A stretch of 64,000 bases of DNA from Lasiosphaeris hirsuta (GCA_030549175.1 JAUKUA010000005.1:3410001-3474000); one strand, 5' to 3'; numbered from the stretch's first letter, positions 21,580 to 33,876 are shown. The notes: generated by a model not told the origin, from the sequence alone. Made by a program: numbers and translations.

Positions 21580-23593
21580 GATTGCTCGCGCTTGATGGGG
21601 GGTCAATTACTGCGGATTGGCATGACGACTCTGGCTCTGGCTCTGGCTGGTTCTCGACAAGATGGGTTTGCATCCGGTCAGCACATAACAATCGCTATCC
21701 CGGGCTACTGCCGGCCATCTGATACATTACGGAAAGCTCTCTGTTATTTTTGGGCGTTTAGGTTGGGTGTCGAGTGTGCTGAACAGATGTATGGAAAATC
21801 GGCGTGGATCTTGGCGTTCTTCGGGCTAGGAAAGGAGGGTGGGTCGATTCGGATGGCCGGGACTAGGATAATCGAGGTACCTGATTGCGCCTGAAGTCGA
21901 GATGGGCAACAGCACGAACATAGGGCGACGGGTAAGCAGGGCAAGCAGCATGAATACACGTTTGTACATGAATATGGAGACCGAAGACGTGCGGTAGAGT
22001 AAGCGGATATGCATTGCAAGGCAAAACAGCTCAAAGCAGTACGACCCCTTTAAGACGACTGCGAGCTAACTAATAGTAGTACGTTGCCATGGCCACGACC
22101 AGCTCGGAGAGTGGATGTTGGCACACACTTGGTGCCGGGATTGCCTGCCGCCTCTGGGCACCTCTCGTCCCACCGCGGCTGGGAGCAGGGGCGGGCCAAA
22201 ACGTGGCTCGGAAGTTTACACCGTTCGTTCCGTCGCGCTATCCGCACACACCAGTCAGGAGGCTGTTTCGGTCTGCGGGACGGCGGACTGCACAGGGGGA
22301 CGCTCACCTTGATGTTAGTTCACCCGACGATTAGCCACTATCGGCACGGGCGTCCAGATCGCCCTCCCCCCAGCACACCCCGCCGGCCGTCCGCCTCACC
22401 CCGCTAGGGAAAGGAGCAGAGAAAGAAAGAGGACGACACGGGAGGTGGTGGACCTGGAGATAGCGTCAATGCAAGCATCACAACCAACATGCCGCCAGAA
22501 TGATGCGGCCAGCGCAATGCCACGCTGAGCGGGCTGACGCCTTCACTTCTCGGCGCAGGCGCTGTGCTGCCGCATCCAGCAGTCCCGCGATGCATCGTGA
22601 TGCACGCTTGGGCAGCACCCAGCTAGCAAGATGGGCTAAGATAGCTCCAGACGCTGCCCCCAATTTCCCCATTTGCTATGCGACGCTTTCCCGGCCTTGA
22701 ATGATACGAGGCTCATTCGCAGGTTCAGCCGAAGTTCTGCCAGCCGGCGTGAGGAGAGCATCCTTTGCGGGCCGTGGATCCGGCGAGGGACAGCAGGGAC
22801 AGCAAGCACCTGCTCCATTGTGCACAAAGTGGAGAGTTGATTGAAAATCACGGCGGCCACCTGACGGCGGGAAATGGCGCTGGCCGTGGGTGTTTTGGGC
22901 ATTGAGATTGGGCATGCTGGTGTCTGGACAAGTCGTGGGAGCAGGTGCGGTACTGGATCTCGCAGCATCTGGCCCAACGCCAGACCTAGAAACAGAAACA
23001 GCAACCGCAACCTAACTCCAAGCGACGGGCAGACAGGGTTACATGCGGTCCCCAACAACAGCAACCGCTCATCGGCCGTACTGCGTACCCCGCGGTGGGG
23101 GTCCTTGGGTCCTTGTCGTCTGTCGTCTGTCGTCTGTCGCCTGCCGCCTGCCGCTTCCATGTCCGTTGCAACTTTCCATGTGTCTGTTTCCTCCGCCTTC
23201 CTGCCCCTGTCCCGGCCCTTAGGATAGCTAAGTGTGGTCAGTATACTAGGCCGCTCACTCGTGCCCACACTGGACACTCGCACACGGCTCGATGGGGGGC
23301 CCAGCCCGCCCGCATCTCAGCCTATGCCTAGCTTTTCTCGGTGTCGACGGTCCGAAACACGGGAGAATGGGGAATAATGGCATGAAACCGAGACCGCCGC
23401 CCATCTATAAGATGGCACAACGCCCCGAGCTGTCCGCTCCGAAGTGTTTAGTTGCTGTATAAATCATTATCTCCCTTCTCTCCCTCTCCTTCTGCAAGTC
23501 TCCATATACCCCCTCGCCTATCCCTACCGCTCCTCTTGTTGCCCATTGCTCCGCCAATTCCCCAGATACCCAATCCCGAAATTGGCGCCCGCC
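21580..23593. other. 2-kb intergenic region upstream of the beta-glucosidase
   Basis: No exon could be supported. At 23114-23153 there is an imperfect 7-bp repeat (TGTCGTC drifting to TGCCGCC). The right end is the promoter of the GH1 gene. Confidence 0.55.
23406..23411 (+). promoter_or_regulatory. Possible TATA box of the GH1 gene
   Basis: TATAAG within CCATCTATAAGATGG, 188 bases before the predicted ATG and followed by a C/T-rich leader. Position and context suit a fungal core promoter. This is consensus matching only. Confidence 0.35.
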
Positions 23594-25132
23594 ATGTCTC
23601 TTCCCAAGGATTTCCTATGGGGCTTTGCTACTGCCTCGTGAGTCTGCCCCACGTCCAAAAGGGGGGGACTGGGTGTTTGCTGATCCCATCTAGATATCAG
23701 ATTGAGGGCTCTGTCGACGTCGACGGCCGTGGCGCGTCCATCTGGGACACGTTCAGCGCAATCCCCGGCAAGATCGCCGATGGCAGCTCCGGAGCCGTCG
23801 CCTGTGACTCTTACAAGAGGACCGACGAGGATATCAGCTTGCTCAAGTCTCTGGGCGCCAACTCCTACCGCTTCTCCATTGCCTGGTCGAGAATCATCCC
23901 CCTCGGCGGCCGCAATGACCCCATCAACCAGGCAGGCATTGACCACTACGTCAAGTTTGTAGACGACCTCCTCGAGGCCGGCATCCAGCCCTTCATCACC
24001 CTCTTCCACTGGGATCTCCCCGATGGTCTGGACAAGCGTTACGGTGGTCTCCTGAACCGCGAGGAGTTCCCCCTCGACTTTGAGCACTACGCGCGCGTGC
24101 TGTTCAAGGCCATTCCCAAGTGCCAGCACTGGATCACGTTCAACGAGCCGTGGTGCTCGTCTATCCTGGGCTACAACACCGGCTACTTCGCCCCTGGCCA
24201 CACGTCGGACCGCAGCAAGTCGGCCGTCGGCGACAGTGCGCGCGAGCCCTGGACGGTGGGCCACAACATCCTAATCGCCCACGGCCTGGCCGTCAAGGCG
24301 TACCGCGAGGACTTTAAGCCCACACAGGGCGGCGAGATCGGCATCACGCTCAACGGCGACGCCACGCTACCGTGGGACCCTGAGGACCCGGCGGATGTTG
24401 AGGCGTGCGACCGCAAGATCGAGTTCGCCATCAGCTGGTTCGCCGACCCCATCTACTTTGGCCACTACCCCGAGTCGATGCGCAAGCAGCTGGGTGACCG
24501 CCTGCCCACGTTCACGCCCGAGGAGGTGGCCCTGATCAAGGGGTCCAACGACTTCTACGGTATGAACCACTACACAGCCAACTACATCAAGCACAAGAAG
24601 ACACCGCCGCCCGATGACGACTTCCTCGGGAACCTCGAGACCCTCTTCTACAACAAGGCGGGCGACTGCATCGGCCCCGAGACGCAGTCATTCTGGCTGC
24701 GGCCCCATGCGCAGGGTTTCCGCGACCTGCTCAACTGGCTCAGCAAGCGCTACGGCTACCCCAAGATCTACGTGACCGAGAACGGCACGTCGCTTAAGGA
24801 CGAGAACGACATGCCGCTCGAGCAGATTGTCAACGACGACTTCCGTGTAAAATACTTTGACGACTACGTCAACGCCCTGGCCAAGGCCTCGGCCGAGGAT
24901 GGTGTCAACGTCCAGGCGTATCTGGCATGGGTATGTATCTTTGTTCCGTAAAATTGAAGATATAAATACTGACGTAAAACAGAGTCTCCTCGATAACTAC
25001 GAGTGGGCCGAGGGCTTCCAGACCCGCTTTGGCGTCACATACGTCGACTACGTCAATAACCAGAAGCGCTACCCGAAGAAAAGCGCAAAGAGCTTGAAGC
25101 CCCTGTTCGACAGCCTGATCAAGAAGGATTAG
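23594..25132 (+). CDS. Intracellular beta-glucosidase, glycoside hydrolase family 1
   Basis: Hydrolyses cellobiose and other beta-glucosides with retention of configuration. Exons 23594-23637, 23694-24930 and 24983-25132 give 476 residues, typical for GH1. The start [15 protein letters not shown] runs into YQIEGS across the first intron. The acid/base glutamate lies in TFNEPW (about E166) and the nucleophile in YVTENGTS (about E377). C-terminal [17 protein letters not shown] supplies the aglycone-side Trp and Glu. There is no signal peptide, so the enzyme is probably cytosolic, like Trichoderma Cel1A, which acts on imported cellobiose and affects cellulase induction. That regulatory role is inferred from family knowledge. 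Confidence 0.95.
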
Positions 25133-26453
25133 ACGAGAGAATAGAAGTGACGACGCAATGGCTCGGGGTGGGCGCAAAGGAATGGGGGTGGCAATCTGGG
25201 ATCATTCGGCAGCTTCTGTCCGAAGTTTATCTAGAATGTTTTGTTGTAACTTGATGGAATGTTTTATGGCATGCATGTTGTGTGTTTTAGTGCAGTGACG
25301 GAAGAATACGGGGGTGGTGGTGGTGGAGAGGGTCCGTGCGTCAGGGGCTGGAGACGAACGCAGCTTTTGTTGGATTCTGCGAGATGGGGACTTGGGACGT
25401 CCTTGTCTTAGGGGAGGTGCGTTATTACAATGTCAGTCATGATTAGACTATACCCTGCCCAGCGAAAGTTGGGCGCGGAAGGAATTGCAGTCACCGAGGT
25501 TGAAGAAACAATTGCACGAGACCCCGGTGATACCACCAAACCGATCCGGACAACAACCCGATAACCAAGTCCCCTTTCCCTATTCAAGCCCTTCTACTAC
25601 TGCCTGGAAAACTTAAGGAGAAAGGAAGAAGGAAAATCATGCAGTAGAACGAGTAGGTATCGCAGTTGCGTGCACGCCTTTCTCTTCCGTATGTCCAACC
25701 CCCAGCCTCGGGGAAGTCGGCGATGAACTGCGACGATGCGCTGCAGTTTTGGGTGAAGTTGAGCTTTTTGCCGTTGAAGCTGAAAGCTGTCAGAGACATG
25801 GTGGCTGCGGTTGTATCCCTGACCATACATACCTGGCAGGCAATATGAGTCGGCCGAGGCTGGGGAGTAGACCATTTAATGTGTGTGTCTGTCCTGTTCC
25901 TCCGGCTTACCCCGTCCAAGTGTTCGTTATGACGGAGACGTTTTGATCGGGTTGACCTTTCCATCTCCTGATTGCTGGGCTTTACAAAGGATGGGGCTAC
26001 ACAGCCAGCGCCCGGTGCTTACCTATTGAGTCCATGACCTTCAACCTCCATCTTCAAGATGCAGGAGAGATGCTCGCGACCCTTTCTTATTGGTCAAGTG
26101 ACATACAAATAAATATCAGGCAGCATCAAGTGTGCTCTGCTCTTAGTACGGGGAAAGCACAGGATAAAAAGTGTTGCCATTCGTTTGGAATTCGGTGTTT
26201 TAGCGAGTTATATTAGATATCTAAGCCAGACACGACGAAAACCTCGTAAGGTGAAGTTGAATGCCATTCGTAGGCTGTTCGGATACATAATGCACCAGAC
26301 TCCACGGACCCAATGCGAGAATGGAACATCTAGTGCCGCTTCGCTTCGGCGTCTTCGATGGCTTTGTTCTAAGCGCAAGAGAGGCCAAGCTCTTGAGACG
26401 TATTTGCTTTGGAGTGTTCGTGTAAGGCAGAGTATTCGTTGTAGGGTGATAAA
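25133..26453. other. Intergenic between GH1 and NRDE2
   Basis: 3' flanks of two converging genes. One minus-strand frame, 25584-25964, has a weakly protein-like middle (see findings). Nothing else is supported. Confidence 0.5.
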
Positions 26454-29400
26454 TCAACCTCTCGAGCCCTCCCACCCATCCAAAAACCCCTCCAGATCCA
26501 CCCTCACCCTCACCCCCCTCACCCCCATCAACCCACCCACTCCCCTAAACTCCTCCCCGCCCAACCCCTTCATCCCCTCCAGATAAATCTCTCTCGACCA
26601 CGGACACGCCGCGACGGCCCGGTAGAACACCTCCCGCCCGACCTTGGCCCCCAACTCCCTCCTCCCCTTCCCCAGAGTGCAAAACCGCAAGTACGCCACC
26701 CAGACCTCGATGCTGCCTCGGCACGCGTCGCTCTCCAGCGCCGCCTCGAACGCGGCCCGCGCGGCGTGTACCGTACCCGCGCGCGCCTCGTAGAGGATCG
26801 CGAAACGACGGGTGCCGAGGCAGTCGTGGGACGTGGCCAGGGCGGTGGTTTGCAGGGCGGTACGGACGGGGTCGTTGAGCAGGAAGGTCGCCTGTTCGGC
26901 CCAGGCAAGGAGGGTGAGGAACAGGGTGTTGCGGGGGACGTGGGTGGTTAGGGTGTGTAGTTCAGTGCGGAGGTAGACGGGGCGGTATGAGCCATGTGTT
27001 GCGTGGTGGTAAAGGAGGCGTGCCGCGGTTTGGAGGAGGCGTTCGTGATGGATGGACTGGGCTCGGTTGGCGGAGATGAGTTCGTTGGTGAAGGCGCGGA
27101 TGCTTTCAAGCGCGGCCGTGATGTTGCCTTGGGTGGCGGAAGCTGGTTCGGTACCGCCCTCGGCAGCCAGGTATTCGAATAGGGCCTGGCTTTCGGCATA
27201 ATGGATGGCAAGTTCTAGCTGCTGGGAAGATAGGGCGTAGTCCCGTGTACTGGAGAAGTGAGATCTAGCCTTGAGCAGCAGCGCAGGGGATACTACTAAG
27301 TCTTCGAACTTTCCGTCCACTGAAGAACACAGCCGAGCTAGGGCCATGTGCTTTTGGCCGGATTCAAGGTGAATCCATGTCCAAGTATTCCATAGTAGCT
27401 GACTATCCGTATATGCAGATGACTTTGTGACCGTTAGCATTCTTTCAACTGCTCGAATGGTCGTGATACTTACTAAACTCTGGCTTGTCGCCGAAGACAA
27501 AACCTTTTCTGAAACCCCTCCATTCTGATTTGCCCATTCGATAAGCGCGTATGCATTGTACAGCCTCAAACTGGTGCTGTACTGCTTGAGAAGCCCCTTG
27601 GCCACCTTCCTAGCCCCCTTTGGTTCGTTCAGCCACTCCATCGCTAGGTAGTACTCTGCCAGCTCCTCGACCCTGGAGGTTCGGACTAAGTGCTTGAGTG
27701 TGCCAAGTACCCAGGAGACATCGACCTGATCAGCGCTTGGCGAGTATACGTTAGACCATTTGTCAAGGTATCGGAACCACGTCGTCCCAGAAAAGAGAAG
27801 ATCGCCCGAGAGAGCCATATTTCCGCCCTGCTGTTTGAATTCTGGTGTCTTCTTCCCTTGCTCCAAACTCGTCTCGGGGGATTCATCCTCAACATCAAAC
27901 TCAAACGTCTCGCTCCGGGGAGCAACAAACGGGTCATGCTGGGCAGAATCGACCAATCCACCTGTCAAGCCTGCCGTAGGAAGCCCACAGAATAGCAAGA
28001 AGGCATCGACTAGCTGAGGCCTGACCCAAGGCAGAACCGATGTCGGGAACCAAACCAGGAAATCCTTGATGTCTGAAACCATCACGACCCGAAAAGGGTC
28101 ATCCTCGGTCCCTTCATCCATGGTGCGGGCGGGCATACGCGATCTGGATGTCACTCCCTGCTCGACAGCAAGCCAAGCCTTAAACGCATCCCCCGTGCGA
28201 GGAACATCCACAATCGGGTTCTCCTTCGCCTCGGGTGCATCTTCCATTGCCCCCGCCGCCTCGTCAAAATGGCGCCACCCCTTGGCCCCGTCCTCCCCAA
28301 TGCGGGGAACCTCGCTCTCCCAGAAGTCAGCAAACCCTTCTAATGCCGCCTCGCCATCGTCTCCCTGCCCCTCAGGCCTCTCAAACCCCATCTCCAAGAC
28401 CGCCTGCCACGCGGCAACCGCTAGCTCGACGTACCCAGCATCCCTCAAAAACCTCGTCAGCCGCAAAAACACATAGACCGTCTGCCCACACACCTCTGCA
28501 ACCTCCGCGCCCTCTTTCTCACAAACCTCCCTCAACCTCGCCCCCAGCCCTCTCAACTTCTCTGTCATGAACCCCCTCACCCCCTCAAACGTAAACGTCG
28601 CCCCCCTCCCCATCTCATAGTCCAGCCTCGCCCGCCACAGCACAAAACTCTCGCCCCCATCCGCAGCCATGGCCTCGTCCCAGCGCCTCGCCAGTGTCAG
28701 CGGGTCCCACACCCGGGCCCCCTCACGCATGATGCCGGCGCGGAGCCGTTCCCGATCGGCGCGGGCCGTGGCGTGTGGGAGGGCTTCCTCGTAGAGGGAG
28801 AGCTTGAGGGCAGCGAGGGCCTGGGCTTCCTCTGGGGTGAGGTGGTGGTGGTGGCGTGGGGAGGCGTTGTGGTGGTTCTCGCGGAAGAGGGTGTCTTGGA
28901 GGCTGATGAGGTCGAGCCAGGCGGGGATGTCGGTTGGGTGGCCGCGGACGCGGCTGGAGAGGGCGATGGACGTGGTTTTGGTGGTTGTTGTTTCGGGTGC
29001 TGGGGGGGTTGAGGACGTGGAGGACTCTGAGTCGTAGTCGGAGTCGGAGTCTGGGGGCGACTTCTTGCCGTATATTGAGCGGTAGTCGGGCCGGGATTCT
29101 CCCTCGGAGTCGCGCTTGCGCTTCCGAGAGGATTCCAGGGCGATGAAGTCCTCGGGCCCGGTTAGGGGGTCGATGGGGTCGGTGGAGGGCTTGATGCGCT
29201 TGGGGTTGGCCTGAAGGCCGGCTGCCGTGAGGAGAGCGTGCCTGTCCCGGAAGGCTGAACCGCCATTTTGGTGAGGGCCCCTGAGGGTGAACTGCTCGTT
29301 CGGGCCGTCACGGTGGATGGTGAGGTAGAATTTGGAGCCCATGACTTTGCCGGCGCCGAAACGATGGTATGTGGGCACACGGCCGCGCTCATTGGTGCCA

Positions 29401-29780
29401 TATCTGATAATCAGCGGGTCACCGCGCTTGTCGATGAAAAACACATCATTTCCAGAGGTTTTATCCTGTGGCGGTGTGTCCTTACTTGAGGATTTGCCTT
29501 GGAGAAGCCCGTCTCTGCTTGATGTTTTGGTGGCGGGTGGGGACCTCTCGCCTTCGCGTTCACGATGCCGGTGATGCCCACGCTCCCGGTGAGAGTCACG
29601 TTCACGCTCACGCTTGCGTTCGCGCCTACGGTCATCATTCTCTCCTTCGTGGCGACGAGATATCTTTTCCTTTTCAGCAGGGTTTGCAGGCGCCTCGGCT
29701 GGTGCTACTTCAGGCTCTTTTGACTTGAAAGAGCCAAATTTGGGCACCATGAGGCGCTTCTTCTCATCCCTCGACGACAT
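26454..29780 (-). CDS. NRDE2 family protein (nuclear RNAi/exosome cofactor)
   Basis: Nuclear protein that, in worms, fission yeast and humans, links RNA silencing or the MTREC/exosome machinery to nascent transcripts. Start chosen at 29780 (MSSRDEKKRLMVPKFGSFKS), the usual fungal N-terminus; the frame stays open another 35 codons upstream. It has a Lys/Arg/Glu-rich, RS-like N-terminus, then the NRDE-2 core beginning VRGHPTDIPAWLDLISLQD, and HAT/TPR-like helices to the end. Exons are 29780-27474 and 27422-26454, about 1091 residues. The 51-nt intron has GTAAGT, GCTAAC and CACAAAG, but it is in frame and free of stops, so an unspliced 1108-residue form is possible. Divergent from the CLC gene. 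Confidence 0.9.
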   Translation of the reverse strand: MSSRDEKKRLMVPKFGSFKSKEPEVAPAEAPANPAEKEKISRRHEGENDDRRRERKRERERDSHRERGHHRHREREGERSPPATKTSSRDGLLQGKSSSKDTPPQDKTSGNDVFFIDKRGDPLIIRYGTNERGRVPTYHRFGAGKVMGSKFYLTIHRDGPNEQFTLRGPHQNGGSAFRDRHALLTAAGLQANPKRIKPSTDPIDPLTGPEDFIALESSRKRKRDSEGESRPDYRSIYGKKSPPDSDSDYDSESSTSSTPPAPETTTTKTTSIALSSRVRGHPTDIPAWLDLISLQDTLFRENHHNASPRHHHHLTPEEAQALAALKLSLYEEALPHATARADRERLRAGIMREGARVWDPLTLARRWDEAMAADGGESFVLWRARLDYEMGRGATFTFEGVRGFMTEKLRGLGARLREVCEKEGAEVAEVCGQTVYVFLRLTRFLRDAGYVELAVAAWQAVLEMGFERPEGQGDDGEAALEGFADFWESEVPRIGEDGAKGWRHFDEAAGAMEDAPEAKENPIVDVPRTGDAFKAWLAVEQGVTSRSRMPARTMDEGTEDDPFRVVMVSDIKDFLVWFPTSVLPWVRPQLVDAFLLFCGLPTAGLTGGLVDSAQHDPFVAPRSETFEFDVEDESPETSLEQGKKTPEFKQQGGNMALSGDLLFSGTTWFRYLDKWSNVYSPSADQVDVSWVLGTLKHLVRTSRVEELAEYYLAMEWLNEPKGARKVAKGLLKQYSTSLRLYNAYALIEWANQNGGVSEKVLSSATSQSLVSITTIRAVERMLTVTKSSAYTDSQLLWNTWTWIHLESGQKHMALARLCSSVDGKFEDLVVSPALLLKARSHFSSTRDYALSSQQLELAIHYAESQALFEYLAAEGGTEPASATQGNITAALESIRAFTNELISANRAQSIHHERLLQTAARLLYHHATHGSYRPVYLRTELHTLTTHVPRNTLFLTLLAWAEQATFLLNDPVRTALQTTALATSHDCLGTRRFAILYEARAGTVHAARAAFEAALESDACRGSIEVWVAYLRFCTLGKGRRELGAKVGREVFYRAVAACPWSREIYLEGMKGLGGEEFRGVGGLMGVRGVRVRVDLEGFLDGWEGSRG

Positions 29781-30842
29781 AATGACCTTGTCAGATAAAG
29801 AAGAGCAGTCTCGAAGGCGGAAACATGATCGACCGGCCCGCTTCTGCGTGCCGTGATCCGCTGCTGGTGTTTGCTGTTCATGCACGTCGCAGCTGCCGAG
29901 ACATCAAACAGTCGACGATGTGAGGGCTAATTGGTGATCGACAATGCAGCACACACTGAACACACAGTAAACGCTCAGTGCCAGCAGATTGGCAGCTGCC
30001 AAACGGCCTAACCTAGAGACACCCGCAGCAAGCTTGACGTAGCCCTGTCTCGGCTGACAGGCAGTACCCTGTTGTGGCTGCCAAGGGTCCACCCAGAATT
30101 ATGACCGGCAAAATGCCCCCAGCTTCCGCAGTTTGCTGCCTTCCCCGAAATCACATTGCAGCCAATTTCTAGTGTTTGGAAGTCGGGCTGCAGATGAGAT
30201 AGCCATTTTATGGCTTCGAACAATACAGGCTATCGAGGCATTTTACGTGCATACGAGTTATCAGCTATCAGCTATCAGCTATCAGCTGCGCGGTTTTCTG
30301 CGGTCCAAGTGGTCGAGCACAGATGGGCGTTGGGGAGGGCAGCAGTGTCAGGAGGGGCATCTGACTGGCCTCGGGCGTTTGAAATGACGACAAGGACGCC
30401 TGAGACAGCGCTGCCCACCTGCACGTGTGGTCGTCCAGTTCCACATCTCACCACCGGGAGTGGGCGATTTCGCTCCCACCTGCCACGAGCCCTCGAGCCA
30501 CCATCCTGCCCGGCCTCGAGACCGGCTCCCAAGGCCTTGGGAACCTGCAGCAGAAAACACTGCTTTCATTTCTATCGTATTGAACTTCTATGGTTATAGC
30601 TCCTACTGTTTTCTTTGCATCCAGTGCGGGCATGCAAGAGAAACTCCCTTCGCCCATTCGCCGTTCTCATCCATGGAGTTAAGACAACGCGCCGCCTTCC
30701 GTTCCCAGTTCTCTGGCTTCCATGTTTACAAGTAGATTGATCGCGACCGCTATAGACCGTTCCAGCGCCTGATACCTTGACCCTGTCGGCGACTTCTTGT
30801 TCTCCATTCATCGCTCGTTACCTCTTTACCCCCTATTCGTCC
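29781..30842. other. Divergent promoter region NRDE2 / CLC
   Basis: About 1.06 kb between two starts pointing away from each other. It contains the 7-bp tandem repeat listed separately and no recognisable gene. Confidence 0.6.
30259..30286. repeat. 7-bp tandem repeat, four copies
   Basis: Four perfect copies of TATCAGC. It lies within the shared NRDE2/CLC promoter region. Confidence 0.9.
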
Positions 30843-33800
30843 ATGGCGTCCAGAAAGCACGCGCCTCGCCTGCGCGAGACTCGCGAGTCCTCGGTAGCAG
30901 CAGCAGCAGGCGGCTCCGCCGTTCACGACGACGACGATGGCCCATCCAACATCGACTCCTCGAGTTACCTCTCCCTCCCGCCCTCGCCCACAAGTTTCCG
31001 ACGACTACCTCCGAATATGAGCAGAAGACCATCTAATCCAGAGGCCCCCGATGAGCGGACCTCGCTTCTCGGCAACTCGCGATCACGAGTACGGATTCAC
31101 AGCGCACACGGCTCCCCTAGGGCGCCGCACCTGTCGAGGAACCAGAGCTATGCCGGTGAGTATGCACAGGTTGTACCGCATAAATCCATTGTGCTGTACT
31201 ATTGAGTTTGTGGTGCACCGCTGAACAGTTCCCAGCAGATAGCGTCAAAAGCGCTCGCCACCATAGCCGAGTTAACTCATGGGGTCAACGTCTCATACAT
31301 GCCCTCGCCGATCGACAAGACTCGTCAATGGCGGAATCAAAGGGCTCCATCTTTCCCGACGACCGTGTGTGGTACGACCAGTTCACCTCCACTGATTGGG
31401 TCCACGACAGCATTGCCGATTCATACCGCGTCAAGGCCCTGCGAAGCCGGAAGGACTTTTGGGGCCGCGTTTATGTAACGTTTGACGGCGCACAAGGATG
31501 GATACTCAGCGCCCTTGTCGGGTTCATCGTTGCGGTATTGGCCTATATCGTCAATGTGACCGAGGCCACGGCCTTTGATTTCAAGGACGGGTATTGTACC
31601 CGGTACTGGTACCTCACCGAGAAGGTGAGACAAGCTTCCCTCTCCCCCACCCAGGACCCCCGTGTAACCTTGACTGCTGTTTGGCTAACCTTTCAAGAAA
31701 TGCTGCCCCCACGGCCCCTGCACTGACTGGCGGGACTGGGGCGAGGTTCTCAACGGCTTCCCTTTTGGAGAGATGTGGACCGACTACATCGTTTACATCG
31801 GTGCTGTGATAACGCTGGCGAGCTTGTCGTGCCTCCTCACCCTGACTACTAAGACTGTTGTGCCTTCGGCTTACCGATTGACGACCCTGGACGAAAATCT
31901 TGCTGCTGTACCTGCGGAACCACATGCCGACCACGAGGCAGATGAGGTCAGTGTTAGTCCTCGGCGGCAAGCGCCCGAGGCACCAACCACACCTCCTATG
32001 ATATACTATTCAGCTGCCGGTAGCGGTGTCGCCGAAGTGCGTGTCATTCTCAGCGGCTTTGTGCTCCATGGTTTCTTGGGTCTGAGGACTCTGATCATCA
32101 AGTCCGCAGGCTTAATCCTGAGCGTCGGCTCTGGCTTGAGCCTGGGAAAGGAGGGCCCCTATGTTCACATTGCTACGTGCGTGGGCAATATTGCTTGTCG
32201 GCTTTTCTCCAAGTACGACCGCAATGATGCCAAGAGGCGTGAGGTGCTCTCGGCTGCTGCTGCGGCTGGTGTTGCCGTAGCTTTCGGTGCACCGCTCGGG
32301 GGTGTTCTCTTTGGATTGGAGGAGGTGGCTTACTTCTTCCCGGCAAAGACACTCTTCCGCACATTCTTTTGCTGCATTACGGCTGCTCTAACCCTCAAGT
32401 TTTTGAATCCGTATGGAACACACAAGATTGTCATGTTCCAGGTCAAGTATGTCATTGATTGGGAGTACTTTGAGCTTGCTAGCTTTATTCTCGTTGGCAT
32501 TCTCGGCGGTGCGGCCGGCGCCTTGTTCATCAAGGCCTCCCGTCGCTGGGCCCAGACATTCCGTCGGATCCCGGTTATTAAGTCGTATCCCCTACTCGAG
32601 GTTGTCCTGGTGGCATTCATCACTGGTGTTATTGGGTATTGGAATATATTCACAAAGCTGCCCGTCGCGAAGCTCCTCTACAACCTGGCCGCACCTTGCG
32701 ATGATCGGGATAACAACTTGGAGGACCTGGGCATTTGTCCCGAGTCGTTGGACGAGATTCCCCCGGCACTGCTGAACCTTTTCGCGGCCTTTTTGATCAA
32801 GGGATTCCTCACCATCATTACTTTTGGTATCAAGGTACCTGCCGGCATTTACGTACCGTCCATGGTGGTTGGCGGTCTCATGGGCCGCTTGATTGGACAC
32901 CTGGTTCAAATGGTCGTCATGTCTTATCCTTCGTGGGGAATATTCGGGACCTGCGCCAAGGTGTCAGCCTCCACATGTATCCAGCCAGGCGTATATGGGC
33001 TCATTGCCGCCGGCTCGACCATGTGTGGTGTCACCCGTCTGTCGGTCACACTTGCGGTCATTCTGTTTGAGCTCACAGGAAGTTTGGACTATGTCTTGCC
33101 GTTCTCTTTGGCTATTCTAGTCGCCAAGTGGACGGCGGATGCCATTGAGCCTCTCAGCATTTACGTAAGTCTCTGCTGTGTGGTTATTTGTGGTGAAACT
33201 TGCTAATGGCCCGTAGGATCTCCTCACGGAAATGAACTCGTATCCCTTCCTCAACAACAAGCACAAGCCCATATTCACGTCTGATCTAGCGGATATTGTT
33301 CCCAGGCTCCGAAAGGAGAGGGTCATTGACATCACCAGCTCGCCAGTCGTTCCCGCTTCCAGCCTCCGGACCAAGCTTGAGCTCCTGCACAAGGCGGGTG
33401 AGCTCGATGGTGGGCTGCCAATCATCCGCAATGACGTTCTTGTTGGCCTGATCCCGGCACCTGATCTGGAGTATGCTCTGGATAACCTTCCCGACGAGGG
33501 TTCGGGGATGTGCCTTATGGCGCATGTTCCAAGTATTGACGACTCGGACGATGGGCTCCCCGATCCGAGTGATTTCACTCCTTATATCGATCCGGTACGT
33601 GCTTGCTCATCACCTCTTGGCTGTTCAGAGTGGGATTTAATATTTTATAGGCACCTGTCGCGTTAGATATCAGGTCGCCAATGGATCTGGTCTACGAGTG
33701 CTTTGTCAAGCTGGGCCTGCGGTATATTTGCGTCCTTCGTGATGGGCGCTATGCAGGCATGGTGAGTGAAGTCCTCGACTGTTTCTTTGGGCAGCTTGTT

Positions 33801-33876
33801 AACCGTCAACCAGACGCACAAGAAGACTTTCGTTAAGTATATGCGGGAATTGGAAGAGAAGGAGGGGAGGCATTAA
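30843..33876 (+). CDS. CLC family chloride channel/transporter with CBS domains
   Basis: Moves chloride across intracellular or plasma membranes; yeast Gef1 is the family model. Six exons: 30843-31155, 31236-31624, 31698-33164, 33217-33594, 33651-33761, 33814-33876; phases agree, 906 residues. A long polar N-terminus with Ser/Arg runs precedes the first membrane span (about FIVAVLAYIVNV). CLC signatures: GSGVAEVRVILSGF, the gating-glutamate loop GKEGPYVHIA, and KVPAGIYVPSMVVGGLMGRL. Two CBS repeats lie at the C-terminus (IFTSDLADIVPRLRKERVID; then LDIRSPMDLVYECFVKLGLR). The position that carries the proton glutamate in exchangers appears to be lysine (see findings). Confidence 0.94.

Noticed and set aside
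22636..23283. 215-codon minus-strand frame upstream of GH1
   Set aside because: It overlaps the TGTCGTC repeat, has low-complexity and random composition, and shows no introns or family motifs.
23452..24951. Start of the GH1 gene at 23452 with an unspliced first intron
   Set aside because: The frame includes the intron sequence. The family start [15 protein letters not shown] at 23594 and the clean GTGAGT...ATCTAG intron are far better supported.
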